Part shown: positions 52,490-64,000 of the stretch, piece after piece
Layout of the letters: each line of letters opens with the position of its first letter
How positions within the stretch are numbered: position 1 is the first letter of the stretch
NCBI GenBank assembly: GCA_964020975.1
Contig: OZ026612.1
Location: 137,088,763-137,152,762, forward strand
DNA: 64,000 bases
Source: Hermodice carunculata
Lineage: Eukaryota; Annelida; Polychaeta; Eunicida; Amphinomidae
Direction of reading: 5' to 3'
Notes under the pieces: model-generated
Databases searched by the model: none
What the model was told of the DNA's origin: nothing
The model's input: the letters and a program-made list of their open reading frames with translations, nothing else
Translations under genes and position numbers: made by a program

Positions 52490-54935
52490 TATGTCCATGG
52501 TGTGTGTTCTAGATAGCTCTGCGTATTTAGTTGATGGAAGCACATAGTGTATGACATATATGGATGTAGTGTGAATGAACGAGAAGATATTTGGTAACGG
52601 ATTTAACATTGTCACTAGCAGTGTTTTGACTATTGAATAAAAGTCACAGATTCCCTACTTCCGTACATCATATGAACATAATTCCGGTGACTGATAAAGC
52701 AGGGTGCCTAGATCTCACATCACATTGAGTGCGCGTGCTGAGAAGAATGGAACACAGAACCAGTGTTTAAAATTGTTCACAATTATAGGTTCATTGTCAC
52801 TATGGTTGAAAAAATTAATAACAGAATGTTTATTGCAGTTTGAAGAAAGGCCATCCATCTAGCTCCTTGAGAACTGTCATGTTTGTTTGCATGACGTTTA
52901 TGTCCTCCCTACCACACAGTAATCTCGTCCTTGATATTGCTTTTGTCTCCTTTTTGCTCATTTCACTTCGAGAGCCTCATCCAAAAAAAATATAAGACCT
53001 AGATTGAGGCAAAATTCGTCTGGGATGCCGGACGCTCTGTTGAAACACAGATGTTAGAGCGGGGTGTATGTTTTGGAGCTGCCCCCGCCCCTCCATTCGT
53101 TTGTCCGCATCGAACGCCAAGGCTCCTCCCTTGTCGAGATACAAATTCATTCACCTCCATTTTCGTCTTTGCATGTGCATGTTGATACAAGTTTACGTCT
53201 GTTTACTCGTATAAGGCTTTAATCAAGAAGAATGTGAAAGATAATAGAGAACAAAACTTAAACAAAGTTTTCTGTGTTTTTGTGGATGACAAGTCCAACT
53301 TCCTACTTATCACGTGCAAATTATCGGCCATCCAAATGATAAAGAAAAACATTTTATGCACGCATGCGCAGTACCATCTTTTAGCTGCATACGTACATGG
53401 AGAGGTTCAGTTGTGGTAGATTTATGTTCCATGCCTGTTCTGTTTTTGCAGTAACAAGAAGAAATGTTAAAGTCACGACACTGGAACTGTTTTCCCTGTC
53501 ATAATGACGTGCAGGATGTTTCAAATTGTATGCCTGAAAACACACTTCCGCATCAACTGTGTGAGTATGATACTTTGCCCAAAGCAATTTTTTACAAATT
53601 ATGCAATATTTGAAAGTTTAAACTTTTAATTGAACATTGTGCAGGAGATACAGTAAAATTTGAAGCATAGTTTATATCCTAACAAGAATTATCTCCTTTT
53701 TCTCAGCAACATCCTTTTGTGAAAATCAAAATATCAAATTTAGTCGCTTGCAACAAATCCCTATGGAGTTTTTATCCAAAGCTGAATTATTGTTTTAATA
53801 TATCTAATGGTTATATAACTAATACTATTACACTATGATGTTAGCCTAGACGTTGAGACAAGTGAAATTGTCTTTGGGGACGTAAGAAGTGGCCTAAAAA
53901 TTTGGGCTGGATGCCCAAAATTCCCATAACAGTTTAATTCCCAACACAAATATGTATCCTGTTAATTTTTTTTTCAATGTTTAAGAAGTGTGCAGCTGTG
54001 ACCATAATTGTTCAGTTTCTAAAGCAGCCATGCTTGTAAGGAAACTTTTAGATGTGATAAAGCACAAACAATATACTTAAGTCACAGGACGCTCCTTTAA
54101 CCTATACATCAGTCCTCGGGACGTCTCTCGTCTCAAAGTTATATTGCACACGTCTTTCATTAACTGATACTATCTTATTGTTTGTCAACGTCACACATCC
54201 CTGTGTGACTGGGTGTAAGCAAATCCATAAATAGAGTAGTAGTCCGCTACCCGAACAGAAAAAAAGCTTTTAAAAACATGGGATACATATCAAACAAGTT
54301 GCTCGTTTTCTTTTGTATTCTAAGGTAATTATATCTACAAATGAAATTTTCAAAACCGTGACACCCCCCCTCCTCTGCCGAAATGATTCGACAACAGGGT
54401 GTTGCGCGCACGTGTGTATTAGTCCTAATTATGGTACATAAACCTCTTTTTCTGCGTGCTTCTCCTATAAAGCAAAAGCATCAACTGATTCCAGTATAAC
54501 AATTAACAAAGAACGCTGTCATTCTGGGGGTGGAGTGGATGGGTGGGGTGCATAAGTAGACAGTAAGGGTTCACATTACTATTAAATGAAACCAGCGTAC
54601 TTCATGCATGGTCATTTAGAGACATTTTTTTCCCAAATGTATTTAAATAACTCTATGGCGAGATCACACGATGGCTATCGAGTTCCAGTTAATCTATAGA
54701 TAGATTGGACTGAAATTTATACATTACAAACAAGGGAATCTATTAAGTTTCAATATTTGTTAGTCATTTTCCCCACAAAGTCAAATGTGCAGGCTTCCAT
54801 ATCATCTATAGCAGAAATCTGTCCGCCAAGGTCCATACGTTACATGTATTCAGCCTGATAGATATACACGGATCAGCAGCCAATAGTCTGAGCACGTCTT
54901 TCAGCCTTAAATACCCGGGCGTACCTTTCTCAAAG
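52490..54935. other. Unassigned 2.4-kb stretch
   Basis: A GC-richer patch with a 63-codon minus frame at 53190-52999 is not recognised. A G-rich segment lies at 54525-54550. Nothing else was supported. Confidence 0.4.
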
Positions 54936-54939
54936 AGGC

Positions 54940-55615
54940 TTGTCTCAGCTTAATGTGTACCCACTATTTTCCATTGGGTCTCGAAAAGTGGCGATTTTAC
55001 ATGGCCGTTCAGGTATGAAGTGTAGTATGCTCAAAGCAGATTTATTTAAATATGGTCCCGGTGACTCACCCAGGGGTTTCTATGGTGCTGCAAATGATGA
55101 TGTTTTTCATTACTTTTTCGAATGTGGAAATTTTATAGTGGAACGAGATAGATTACAAAATAGCGTAATTCCATTTGTTCCATTCAAAGTACAAACTAAA
55201 TTATTTGGCTCTGGAAATTGTACTTTTGAAAAAAACGAAAGCATCTTTTAAGCTGTGCAATCGTACATCAAATCCACAGGCAGGCCTGGAGCTGTTACAT
55301 GACTTTTACAAAATAGTCGTTATTATGGGTGGTGAAGTAGTGCGTGTTTATGATGGCATACCCAATTATCTTTCCCTGCCTGTGACGTCTTGTCCTGTCA
55401 ACAGTTCTTATTATGTGGCACTGCCGTTCTTCCTGTCTGCGCGTAGTGGCATTTATTCAGATATTGGAGTTATATTGTTGTACCTTGTAGCCACTTCTCC
55501 TTCGCTTTGTCTCGCGAAAAGGATTCATTTAGGGCTGCTCCCTCTTTCCCAAACGTTTAAAAAAAACATGTTTAAACCAATGTGTACCCAGGTCAATCCA
55601 CAAGATAAAATTTAA
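54940..55615 (+). mobile_element. LINE C-terminal region and 3' part, 5'-truncated
   Basis: The frame 54940-55248 reads RKVAILHGRSGMKCSMLKAD (residues 14-33), then LFKYGPGDSPRGFYGAANDD, HYFFECGNF and ERDRLQN. It matches the C-terminal zinc-knuckle segment of CR1/I/Jockey-type LINEs (LRxGxSxLNxxLF...CxCGxxxExxxHFLxxC). The first two cysteines are lost (RGFYG in place of CxCG), while H and the last C remain. In the next frame the usual IKSTGRP-like end follows near 55270, implying a frameshift near 55250. The 55175-55615 frame after it is probably 3' untranslated sequence. Confidence 0.65.
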
Positions 55616-56775
55616 AAATGCTATAACCTGAAAGTGTTAATCAAGTAATATGTAAACTATGGAATAGCAGATGTGCCAAAATGTCCCAAGATAGTCTCCC
55701 CTCAAACACATTGCCATTTCATAGACATTGTGGCCGAAATCCACCCAGCAAAGCACAAAGATTGGGAACAAGAAAAAGAATGGGGCACACCCACGCAGCT
55801 GTTGGATTGTAATATGTTTATCCTCCTATCTGTTTGAGTTTTCCCCACGTCAGTGACAGAGTCTGTTCTTTGCCTTTCTTCTCATGTTGACTTGATAGTA
55901 AGAGGTAGAAACTTAATGAGCACTTTATAGTAGCCATCAGTCTTTTCAGGCATGAAATACTCATTGTTTTTATAGTCCGCCCTCCGTGTTCGTGGACCTC
56001 AGATGACGTCACGGTCTGGCTTCACTGGTGCATTGCGGAGTATTCTCTTAACGAGCAGGATGTTCCGATGGAAAAATTTCGTATGAATGGTAAATAACAC
56101 ATCTTTTTAAGCCGTAACAGGCCATTTTATGGGACCGCGTCAACAGCTTTCTCGACGACACTCCAGGTGCTGACGACAAGCTATAGACTATTGCCCTTCT
56201 ATGCTGGTATGTTTTCCCTGAAATTTTCATTGCAAATATTTTGAGAAAGGACAATATCGAGAGCATGGATGAAGCACACGACTTTTGTCATTATTGAGTT
56301 CTGTAGACCGTTTATACTGGGATTTTTTTTTAACCTTAATTAATATTCAGGGATTCTTCAAAATTCCCAATGCATTTTTTTTGGCATGTGAAGGAAATTT
56401 AAACTTAGTTTCTTGTTTACAAGATATACCATTATGATTGCTATCACCTGTGTTCATTTCATCAGCCATCGAGCGACATTATGTGATAATTTCCATGTAC
56501 GGAGTTGACAAAATATGGAATGATTTGATAGACAGACTGTAGATATAAATGCATTTTCTGTACATGATCAACATGATCATTCCATTAGGAAACAGAATCA
56601 ATGAACACGCCATTTCGTCAATTTGAAAAAAGAAGAAAAGATTGCCTTGGAAATGAGCAAAGGTGAACAGTTTACATATTGATGTTTGGCCTGATGAGAA
56701 CTGTTTTGCATCATGCTTTGTCATTTATCCTTGAGCACGTGACCAGCCTAGCCATTGCCTTGTGTGGTGTTGCAG
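55616..56775. other. Unassigned stretch
   Basis: No recognised domain or repeat. The last part (56679-56775) is open in frame with the following exon candidate and ends in TGTTGCAG. Confidence 0.35.
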
Positions 56776-56889
56776 GGAAGGCGTTGTGTATGCTGACGCA
56801 GGACAACTTTTTAGCACGAGTGCCTACCGTGGGAGATGTGCTGTACAACACCCTCAAGAAGCTTCAGCCGATTTTGCAGCAAGTCTCGG
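56776..56889 (+). CDS. Candidate internal exon, unknown protein
   Basis: Bounded by GGTGTTGCAG before 56776 and GTAGGG from 56890. It is 114 nt, with intron phase 1 at both ends. The frame reads KALCMLTQDNFLARVPTVGD, then VLYNTLKKLQPILQQVS. Codon third positions are rich in G and C (GTG, CTG, AAG, CAG, AAC), unlike the AT-rich flanks. The alternating leucines suggest an amphipathic helix, as in HEAT-like helical repeats, but no family is recognised. The frame is also open upstream to 56679, so the exon could be longer. Best host-exon candidate in the window. Confidence 0.45.
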
Positions 56890-57003
56890 GTAGGGAAATC
56901 ATGGTTTTTCCTTTTTTAACCAACCAATGGCGCCAATGTTAAATGGCGCTTTCTTCATTCAACGTTTTAAAACAAGTAAATATAAATTCAACAACGACGA
57001 TGC

Positions 57004-57005
57004 GT

Positions 57006-57066
<61 letters not shown>
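57004..57066. repeat. (GAT)n microsatellite
   Basis: About 20 perfect GAT units. Confidence 0.97.
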
Positions 57067-58372
57067 ACACGTGTGCATCCTACAAAACAGCAGTGATGTG
57101 AGGGACTAAAATGTTTGTAAAGAATATTTAGTAGTACTTTGAAGGCGGCCCTTTGCCATTTCGTAAGTGCAAATTTTATCACATAGGCTAAGGGAAGCCA
57201 CCAAAGCGGCGAATATACGACAAACGCAAATCGGTTTACGGGAGAAGTGGTAAAAAGCGCGTTTAGTTTTTTATCCCACAAAATTGGTGCAAAACAAATA
57301 ATTGAAACTATGCATATTAACAAACGGAAAATATCAGTTCCACGTTGAGCAACCAGAGGTTTCAACTTTTGTATATTAAACTGAAGGCAAAAGATAAAGA
57401 GAGAGCTTATATATTATGGTGAGTTATTTTTATTTGAATTATTACAAAATTTTAAATCCATTCATGGATATGAGTCTTGTATTCACATAATAAAAAAAAA
57501 AAACTTTATCAAATTTAGGATATGTCATGCTCTAAGAAGTCGATGTTTCATTGTAAAATCAACTTTCGTTTCTGAAGGAGGTAGTGGGGGCTAAACCTAA
57601 GTTACTTCAGTATTTTTTAACATGGAATTGGTGATTGCTTCCCAAAAGCATACGGTGCTGTTGTCCATGCTGAACTGTCATTTTACATGATAGGCCTAGG
57701 CCTTCATATTAACTTTGAACAAAATCCTTTCACAAGCAATCCAGGCATTTGGTCAAAATTAAAACCACGACTCTCTACAAGAAAAATCCGATCAAGTGTC
57801 TCAAATTGCAATGTAGTTACTCAATCCAGTATCTGCCAAAATATTATTTCAGCTGAGAGCAATTTCAATGCAGTCTAAATAGGTTAGCGCCTCATACAGG
57901 ATGAGGTTTAACCTGGAAGTGAACAATTTTCACGACACTGCAAACTGGATATAACTTTCCTTGTGTCAATCACAGTGAGGCAGTTTTAAGTGCCGCCAGA
58001 TTTGAATGTATGTTCTTCAATTGTTAGGGAGAAAATAAGACGTTGAGCCTGGTAGTGCATTATTTTTGTGGATACGAGAAACTGGATGCAATTTTTCTTT
58101 CTATATTTTTATAACCCCAGGGAGGCTATTTTAAGTGGTGCAAAATTTGAATACATTTTCTTTAATTGTCAGGAAATATTAAGATCACTGTTTATATTGC
58201 AATTATTGAACCGAGCCTTTTCAAATATAATGCTATCAAAATGTGACAAAAAGTCTTTTCCTTCTGATTGCTGGTACTTCCGGGACCAATGTCATCGACT
58301 TCGACACCCCAGTAAAATTTCTTTCCATTTGTACGTTCGGAGTAGCTGCGCATGCGAAAGGATGAATAAGAA
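57067..58372. other. Unassigned stretch
   Basis: Nothing recognised on either strand. Confidence 0.4.
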
Positions 58373-58413
58373 AGGGGTGGGGGTGGGGTGGGGGTGGGGA
58401 TGGGGGGGGGGGC
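58373..58413 (+). other. G-rich run, possible G-quadruplex
   Basis: At least six runs of four or more G separated by single T, TA or AT, ending in a run of 12 G. Confidence 0.6.
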
Positions 58414-59329
58414 TGGTTGGCTGCAACATTTACAATTTGGCGGTACGCCAATTGCATTGTGGGTAAATTGGGAAAAAAAGCGTTCTTTCCTTTCCCCTGC
58501 GCCTGATCCAACACCATTTTGTGAACTCGTGCAGTTGAGTACCTGAACTCTTTCATTTAATTGGTCTATTTAATGTAGGCCGATAATATCCAGTTTACCA
58601 TTAGAAATGAGGAAAGAAAATTTCCTGTTTGTGTGGAATCGTATTTATTCAATATTTTATTGATGGTAATGTTGCCCGACTGGTCACCTTCAGTGAAAAG
58701 TCCAATTAGTATAAGAGCGTAAATCAAGAGTTATCCATATCTGAGATGACAATGTCAAAATTGATTTAATTCTTTCGTTCCATACATCATACACGAGTTA
58801 TCTGGATGACACCAGGCAATGTGATTACTTTATGTCCAACTTAATATCATTAATAAAGATAAGAAATGTGAACGCATATTTTACCCGTGCTATTGTCGTT
58901 CTGTATGAGCTGATTTACTTTGTATTTGACACGCAACGATACAAAGGGATATATATATATATGATGATACACCGTTTCGTAATCTTCAATCGGCATATAA
59001 TCATATATGTTTTGTCTATATTGATATCATTGAATCTATTTCAACATTTTGAATAAATACATCTAATTACATCATAAAATAACTGAACATATGCAATCCA
59101 TCTTACTCAATCATATCATTATCGTTTTTTTTTCAGTTGTCGAAATAGATAAGATAAAAAAGTTTATTTCTGACTAAAGTCCAGATTTAATATCACGGAT
59201 AAAATGCATAGATAAAACTTTAAATACAAAGATGTGACTAAATGGTACAATACAAGGCGGCGAAAGTTAAGCGTCACTTGCGTAAATTAAATTTCGTCAC
59301 TACGTGAAAAAGACTGAAACCTATTTAAC
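58414..59329. other. Unassigned stretch
   Basis: AT-rich, with a short TA run near 58950. Nothing recognised. Confidence 0.4.
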
Positions 59330-59780
59330 ATCAGAATTCGGTAGTCCCTGCCTAATTTCGTTAGAGCTGGCATATATCCGGTGCCAAAAATTACACACTA
59401 ACTTTCTCCTCAGCTCTCCCAATGACAACACTTGTCTCTTTACAAGCATTACACTGTGCTAACAGCACCTGGGTAAACTCATCAGCCATTGAAAAGCATC
59501 ATTAACACACTGTCAACTTCTGTAGCCTTTGCGCTCCGTAATTTATCCATAATCGGAAAGTATTGAATAGGGTACAATATGATGAAAAAAGTAAACTTCT
59601 AACCCATCAGAACAAGTAAATTTACGTTTTAGAATACTTGTCCCAGAGTACAAGGAACGGTATTGTCGGACAATGTCTTCATCGTCAGGGCGACAGGGAA
59701 CAAGGAGTTGACTAAAATCGTTTACGTCCGCTAGTGTTTGCAGGTTGAGCCCAGGCACTAAGAACTTCCGCCTCCTGCTG
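59330..59780 (-). mobile_element. LINE reverse-transcriptase C-terminal fragment
   Basis: The minus-strand frame 59758-59543 contains LADVNDFSQLLVPCRPDDED, then IVRQYRSLYSGTSILKRKF and TCSDGLEVYFF. This matches the segment after the catalytic core in several LINE clades (DDxDIxRQxRxLYxxGNxLxRKFxxCSxxVKxxLF). Continuing in other frames to about 59330, pieces such as VKRQVLSLGELRRKVSV fit the following C-terminal region. At least two frameshifts separate the pieces. Both ends are truncated. Confidence 0.6.
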
Positions 59781-60245
<465 letters not shown>

Positions 60246-60255
60246 CTCATGGCTA

Positions 60256-60360
60256 AATCAGTCTCCTACCCGGTACAGTTCCCCTGTATACGTCCGAGAC
60301 CCGAAAGGTCGAGGGAGGATACGGCTCGAATGGGCAACTGTACATGACAGGAGGCTGATT
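60256..60360. repeat. Long imperfect hairpin, about 105 nt
   Basis: Outer arms AATCAGTCTCCT...GTACAGTT (60256-60280) pair with AACTGTAC...AGGAGGCTGATT (60336-60360). An inner GTAT...TCC stem leads to GACC-CGAAA-GGTC at the tip (60298-60310). Nothing in the sequence shows that it is transcribed. It begins 14 nt after the AT/GT array. It could be a small MITE or a structured RNA. Confidence 0.6.
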
Positions 60361-61356
60361 GAACCATGGGGTGATCGTTGTATCTTAAATGTATCTGTAT
60401 GTACAATTGGAAGAAAAAGGCGAAAGCAGCTTTTCCTGGGATTATGTAAGACGCTGTATACGAAGTCAGCAGCCAAAACATACAATTTCTGGTTCATAAT
60501 TTTGTGTGAGGAAAGCCCACCTCCCCTCAGGAAGAAATAGGCCTAAACTACTGTCCTGTCAGGTCATCCATCTTTTGCGGCACGCACCCTTGCAACGTGA
60601 GTGATGTCATGGCCCATAACGCCATTAGAGTCACTGTTTCCGCAAATATAGAACCCGAGGGATATACTGACTTTCAATGTTATTTTTTAATGGGGAAATT
60701 GTATTTCCCTTGGAAAGATACTGGCTATTGCTAATGTAACACTATCCATGTGTTCTAATTGGACAGTTTCAGTATCCTCCCTTATTTTAGTGTCGGTATG
60801 TCCTTTGAAAGACAGTATATGCTACAGGCCTAATTTGCAGTATGAGGGCAGTTTTAGTGCCACATTTGGGATACCAATATCTATCAAAGGCTACCTCATT
60901 TGACGATATATTTAACAATGTGCTTGAATACACAAGTATATAAAAAATAAACATTCGCCTACTGTGCGCCATACCACCAGTTGCACGCAGTTAGAGGCTC
61001 AACATTGTAGTTTATATGGCGTAAAATTGGCTGCAAATTAATGCATACTTGCTGTTTTCGTTTATAGAAGTGAATGCATTTCATTATACAACAAATTCTT
61101 GCTTTGTGTGTGCAGCCAATAGAAAAAAAAACTGTTTCCATCACATTTTAAGAACTCTAGATTCTGCGTGGATGTGCTACAAACGGAACAAAATTTAATT
61201 AAAAGAATATCAACATATAAAAATGTATTTTAAAATAACACTGAATCCATTTGGATCCATCATTAAATCCAAATATTTGTTTATTTTCTTCATTTTGTAA
61301 AGTCCCCATGTGGCTACCCTAGTCATTGAAAAAAAACGCTTATTACAACCCTACTC
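60361..61356. other. Unassigned stretch
   Basis: Short frames only, nothing recognised. Confidence 0.4.

Positions 61357-61440
<84 letters not shown>
61357..61440. repeat. (AT)n microsatellite
   Basis: About 84 bp of alternating TA. Confidence 0.98.
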
Positions 61441-61444
<4 letters not shown>

Positions 61445-62820
61445 CAATGGACAACTATCTGTGTGTGTCAGGCCATTTGCTAGTTATATTCGAAGGTGCT
61501 ACGATAAAAGTTCTTCCTGGTTGCCAGACAATGCTGTGATTGGCTAGTTTGGTAATTTGGTTTTTACCGTGGTTTGACTTCAGTTGCTGGCCTGGTATTT
61601 GAAGACCCGCGCACCGCTATGTATAACCATACAAAGGTTTTGTTTGAACAATGTGCTGTGTGTATTTAAGCACACTTGTTAGTTTGACTGACATTATCAT
61701 GAGTGAAGTTCACTGAGCCTCTATATTTATTATGTAAACTTCCTGCGAAAAAATCTACGCATATATGTTTTTTACTTCCTCTGTTCTATAATCTGAACAT
61801 TTCTGAGAATTATGATTTGATTTTGCTAATGTTTATGAAAAGTTGCAAGGCCATGGGAATTGATTTGGTTGCATTTAAATGCTTTTATCTGAATTTTTCT
61901 GATGAACACATTCTGCTGCTATGACGGAAAAATCAAAGCACATCATCTAAGTAAGAAAAACGTAATTCGCTTACTGCGGCGTTTTGATCAAATGTCTCAT
62001 GTTCCTGTCAAACATTCCCTGTTTGGTAGTAACTTGCTTCCCTCGCTCAATTATACATACCTAGTGTATTTTACATGAATTGCGAAGATTTTTTTATTAG
62101 ATGACAAGGTTTAAATTTTTTCTTGTCCATCATACCCTAAGTGAAATCTGAAAAGGAGCTATACAGGCTGTTTCCCGAAAATTTCCAGCACCAAGAAGGA
62201 TTATAGCTTTCCTTCTTTGTCTTACGCATCAGTTCAGTATTGGTAAAAATCAGATACTGCAATTGTCCGTTATGTCATCATCACATACGAGTGAAGCAAA
62301 CAAAAAGTATTTGGATGATCCAATCTTGCCATTTTGGTAAATGATGAAGGCAGCTATATTCAGAGTGATGTGTATGTCCATGTTTTTTTTTTTTTGGGGG
62401 GGGGATCATCTGCCTCTTTTGGAGAAAACTTTACAGCGCATTCTTAAAAATAATGGTAAATGGGCCTTTGTCATCCAGGAAAAATGCTTGACTCGCATAA
62501 GCTGTTGTGCAGGGCAAGGATACTCTTCTACAGCAAAGGCTATATAGTTTAAATGACTTATTAAAATAACTGTAAGGAATCATAGCAATCCGTTCTTCTG
62601 CTGGAGCATAAAATATAAAGCAAACACTCTCCCAGGGGTTTCTCACCGCGTTAAAAATTCATTATTTTCCAAACATATATGAAGCCGCAGATCAATGTAT
62701 TATACAGAAACCGCTGAAACACAAATGTTAATATCAGTTTTGAGATCCTACCTGTAAGGACCCAACATAGCTTTAAGTGAACAGCATGACTCTAATATTA
62801 CAGTGTTTCGTAAAGATCAG
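61441..62820. other. Unassigned stretch
   Basis: The frames at 61703-61924 and 62341-62547 have no recognised domain. A T/G homopolymer pair lies at about 62383-62403. Confidence 0.4.
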
Positions 62821-62927
62821 GGTTACAACTCATGCTTCCGCACTCAAAGTTAACGGTTACAACTCATGTTCCCGCACTCAAAGTTAACAGTTACAACTCA
62901 TGTCCCCGCACTCAAAGCTGACAGTTA
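62821..62927. repeat. 34-bp minisatellite, three copies
   Basis: Units GGTTACAACTCATGTTCCCG plus CACTCAAAGTTAAC start at 62821, 62855 and 62889. They differ at only a few positions, so the array is young. Confidence 0.95.
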
Positions 62928-63720
62928 AAAAGCTTATAGCTCTAAAGAAGGTAAATCGAGTGTTAGGATCTCAATGAAAAACATGCAAAGATTTTGGCAC
63001 ATTCTTCTGTTAAATGACACCCAAATGATTGTGAATAATATTTCACTTGTGCTCATTTTATCTTGTGGTGTGTACAATATAGCAGACTCCATTTCAACTT
63101 ACTTTTCGCTGCCTATCCCATAATGAAATAATGAGAGAGGGAAAAATAATGACAAAGGAGCAAAGTGGCGTCGATCATTAGCTGCTCCTGCAGTTCCGCA
63201 CGTACAAAACTTTTCTTGACACGAATATGTTGTCTACATGGGGATATCTCATGTGAGATAGAGTTAAAGCTCTTCATAGTGTAGCATCATAGCGACTTCG
63301 CTTTCAAAACCTCGTTAGCGGTTTTAAAGTTTCCTCGTCGGCGAGGTCCTATTCACGCGTGAAACTTGCCCTGCGCTCAAGCACTTGGCTCCTTTCGAGA
63401 CATACCTCACCGCCAAACGTACCTTGCGGAACCAGAGGCCAACAATAGTATTTAATACTGGTACCCTGACAAAAAATTTGTAAGTGTACGCCTGAAGCAG
63501 GGTGATCATTATACCCATGACAGGGTTCAAAAATTACAAATTCATCAGATATATAGTGATAATTATTATAGACAAGGAAATCTTAAGCTTACGAAAAATA
63601 AGGTCAAAAATATATTTGAAGCAATTTGAACAATTTAACCAAAAAGAGAAAATACCGTATAATGTTACGCATTCGGGCAAAAACGGCTGTGAAAAAGTAT
63701 CTTGCGCTCAAGACAGAAGA
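62928..63720. other. Unassigned stretch
   Basis: GC-richer near 63340-63440, otherwise nothing recognised. Confidence 0.4.
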
Positions 63721-63878
63721 GCAAGGTCTGGATCATGGCTTGGGGAATGAAGTAAAAGCTAGCTAGCTTTCACGGTGCATTAAGCCTTCGAAGTATCTTG
63801 AAGCGGCAGATTCGTGAAAGCTAGCTCGCTTTCACGGGCAAGGTCTTGATCATGCAGTAATAGTGAAGTAGAATGCTG
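63721..63878. repeat. ~117-bp partial tandem duplication with AGCTAGC palindromes
   Basis: GCAAGGTCTGGATCATG (63721) recurs as GCAAGGTCTTGATCATG (63838), followed in both by a GAAGTA..AGCT-like segment. Between them lie AAAGCTAGCTAGCTTTCACGG (63754) and the hairpin CGTGAAAGC/GCTTTCACG around TAGCTC (63812-63835). Confidence 0.6.
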
Positions 63879-64000
63879 CAAATATATGCCCTAGGTCCTT
63901 CCATTAATTATACACATGTTGAAGGACGACCATGACTGTTCTTTTGGGGCATCTGTGCTTTTGACATCATCATGGCGCATGTTTAATGGGTCAAACGTCG
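63879..64000. other. Window end, nothing recognised
   Basis: No feature seen in the last 120 bases. Confidence 0.4.

Overview
The window is animal nuclear DNA: AT-rich, gene-poor and loaded with repeats. There are no operons, ribosome-binding sites, CRISPR arrays or other prokaryotic features. The long perfect microsatellites, the decayed CR1/Jockey-like LINEs, a BEL/Pao fossil and the many foldback or terminal-inverted-repeat DNA elements fit a marine invertebrate (mollusc, brachiopod, hemichordate or cephalochordate). The sequence alone does not fix the phylum. All calls were made by eye, without database searches.

Layout. 0-3 kb: a compound tetranucleotide satellite that passes twice through a cycle of single-transition motif changes, then a 75-bp minisatellite, then AC and TTTC arrays. 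4.8-6.4 kb: the C-terminal part of a LINE (minus strand), a CAA array and a reverse-transcriptase fragment of uncertain family (plus strand). 6.4-11.3 kb: mostly unassigned, with two diverged copies of a roughly 90-bp structured motif (8.26 and 11.15 kb) and one candidate host exon (10.19 kb). 11.5-12.9 kb: a second minus-strand LINE. 13-19 kb: microsatellites, a candidate terminal exon (15.0 kb) and copy A of an unrecognised interspersed repeat. 18.9-19.9 kb: a dense stack of two minisatellites, a tRNA-like SINE head and a LINE 3' end. 21-25 kb: a second tRNA-like head, low-complexity DNA and a long GA array. 26.8-28.3 kb: a TA-flanked inverted-repeat element built from a recurring AAGTAGCCGCTAG-like motif, followed by a GGCTATA-rich segment. 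28.7-31.2 kb: an old BEL/Pao fossil whose upstream end abuts copy B of the interspersed repeat. 34.3-36.3 kb: the best-preserved LINE. 38.3-49.7 kb: three large foldback elements in 11.4 kb. 50-64 kb: a pogo-like MITE, two more LINE fragments, a candidate internal exon (56.78 kb), a structured hairpin at 60.26 kb and further tandem repeats.

How it works together. No complete host gene is visible. Three short segments have coding-like codons and splice-like borders, all on the plus strand, so the window may be introns or flank of one or more plus-strand genes. They cannot be shown to belong together. The strongest novel signal is the foldback cluster: a 1.65-kb, almost loop-free palindrome with TA flanks (48031-49678), a 3.7-kb foldback whose arms carry opposed arrays of a ~150-bp satellite (38273-41950), and a composite foldback of 21-22-bp units that reverse orientation at the centre, next to a 53-bp hairpin whose only two mismatches are G:T (46463-47276).
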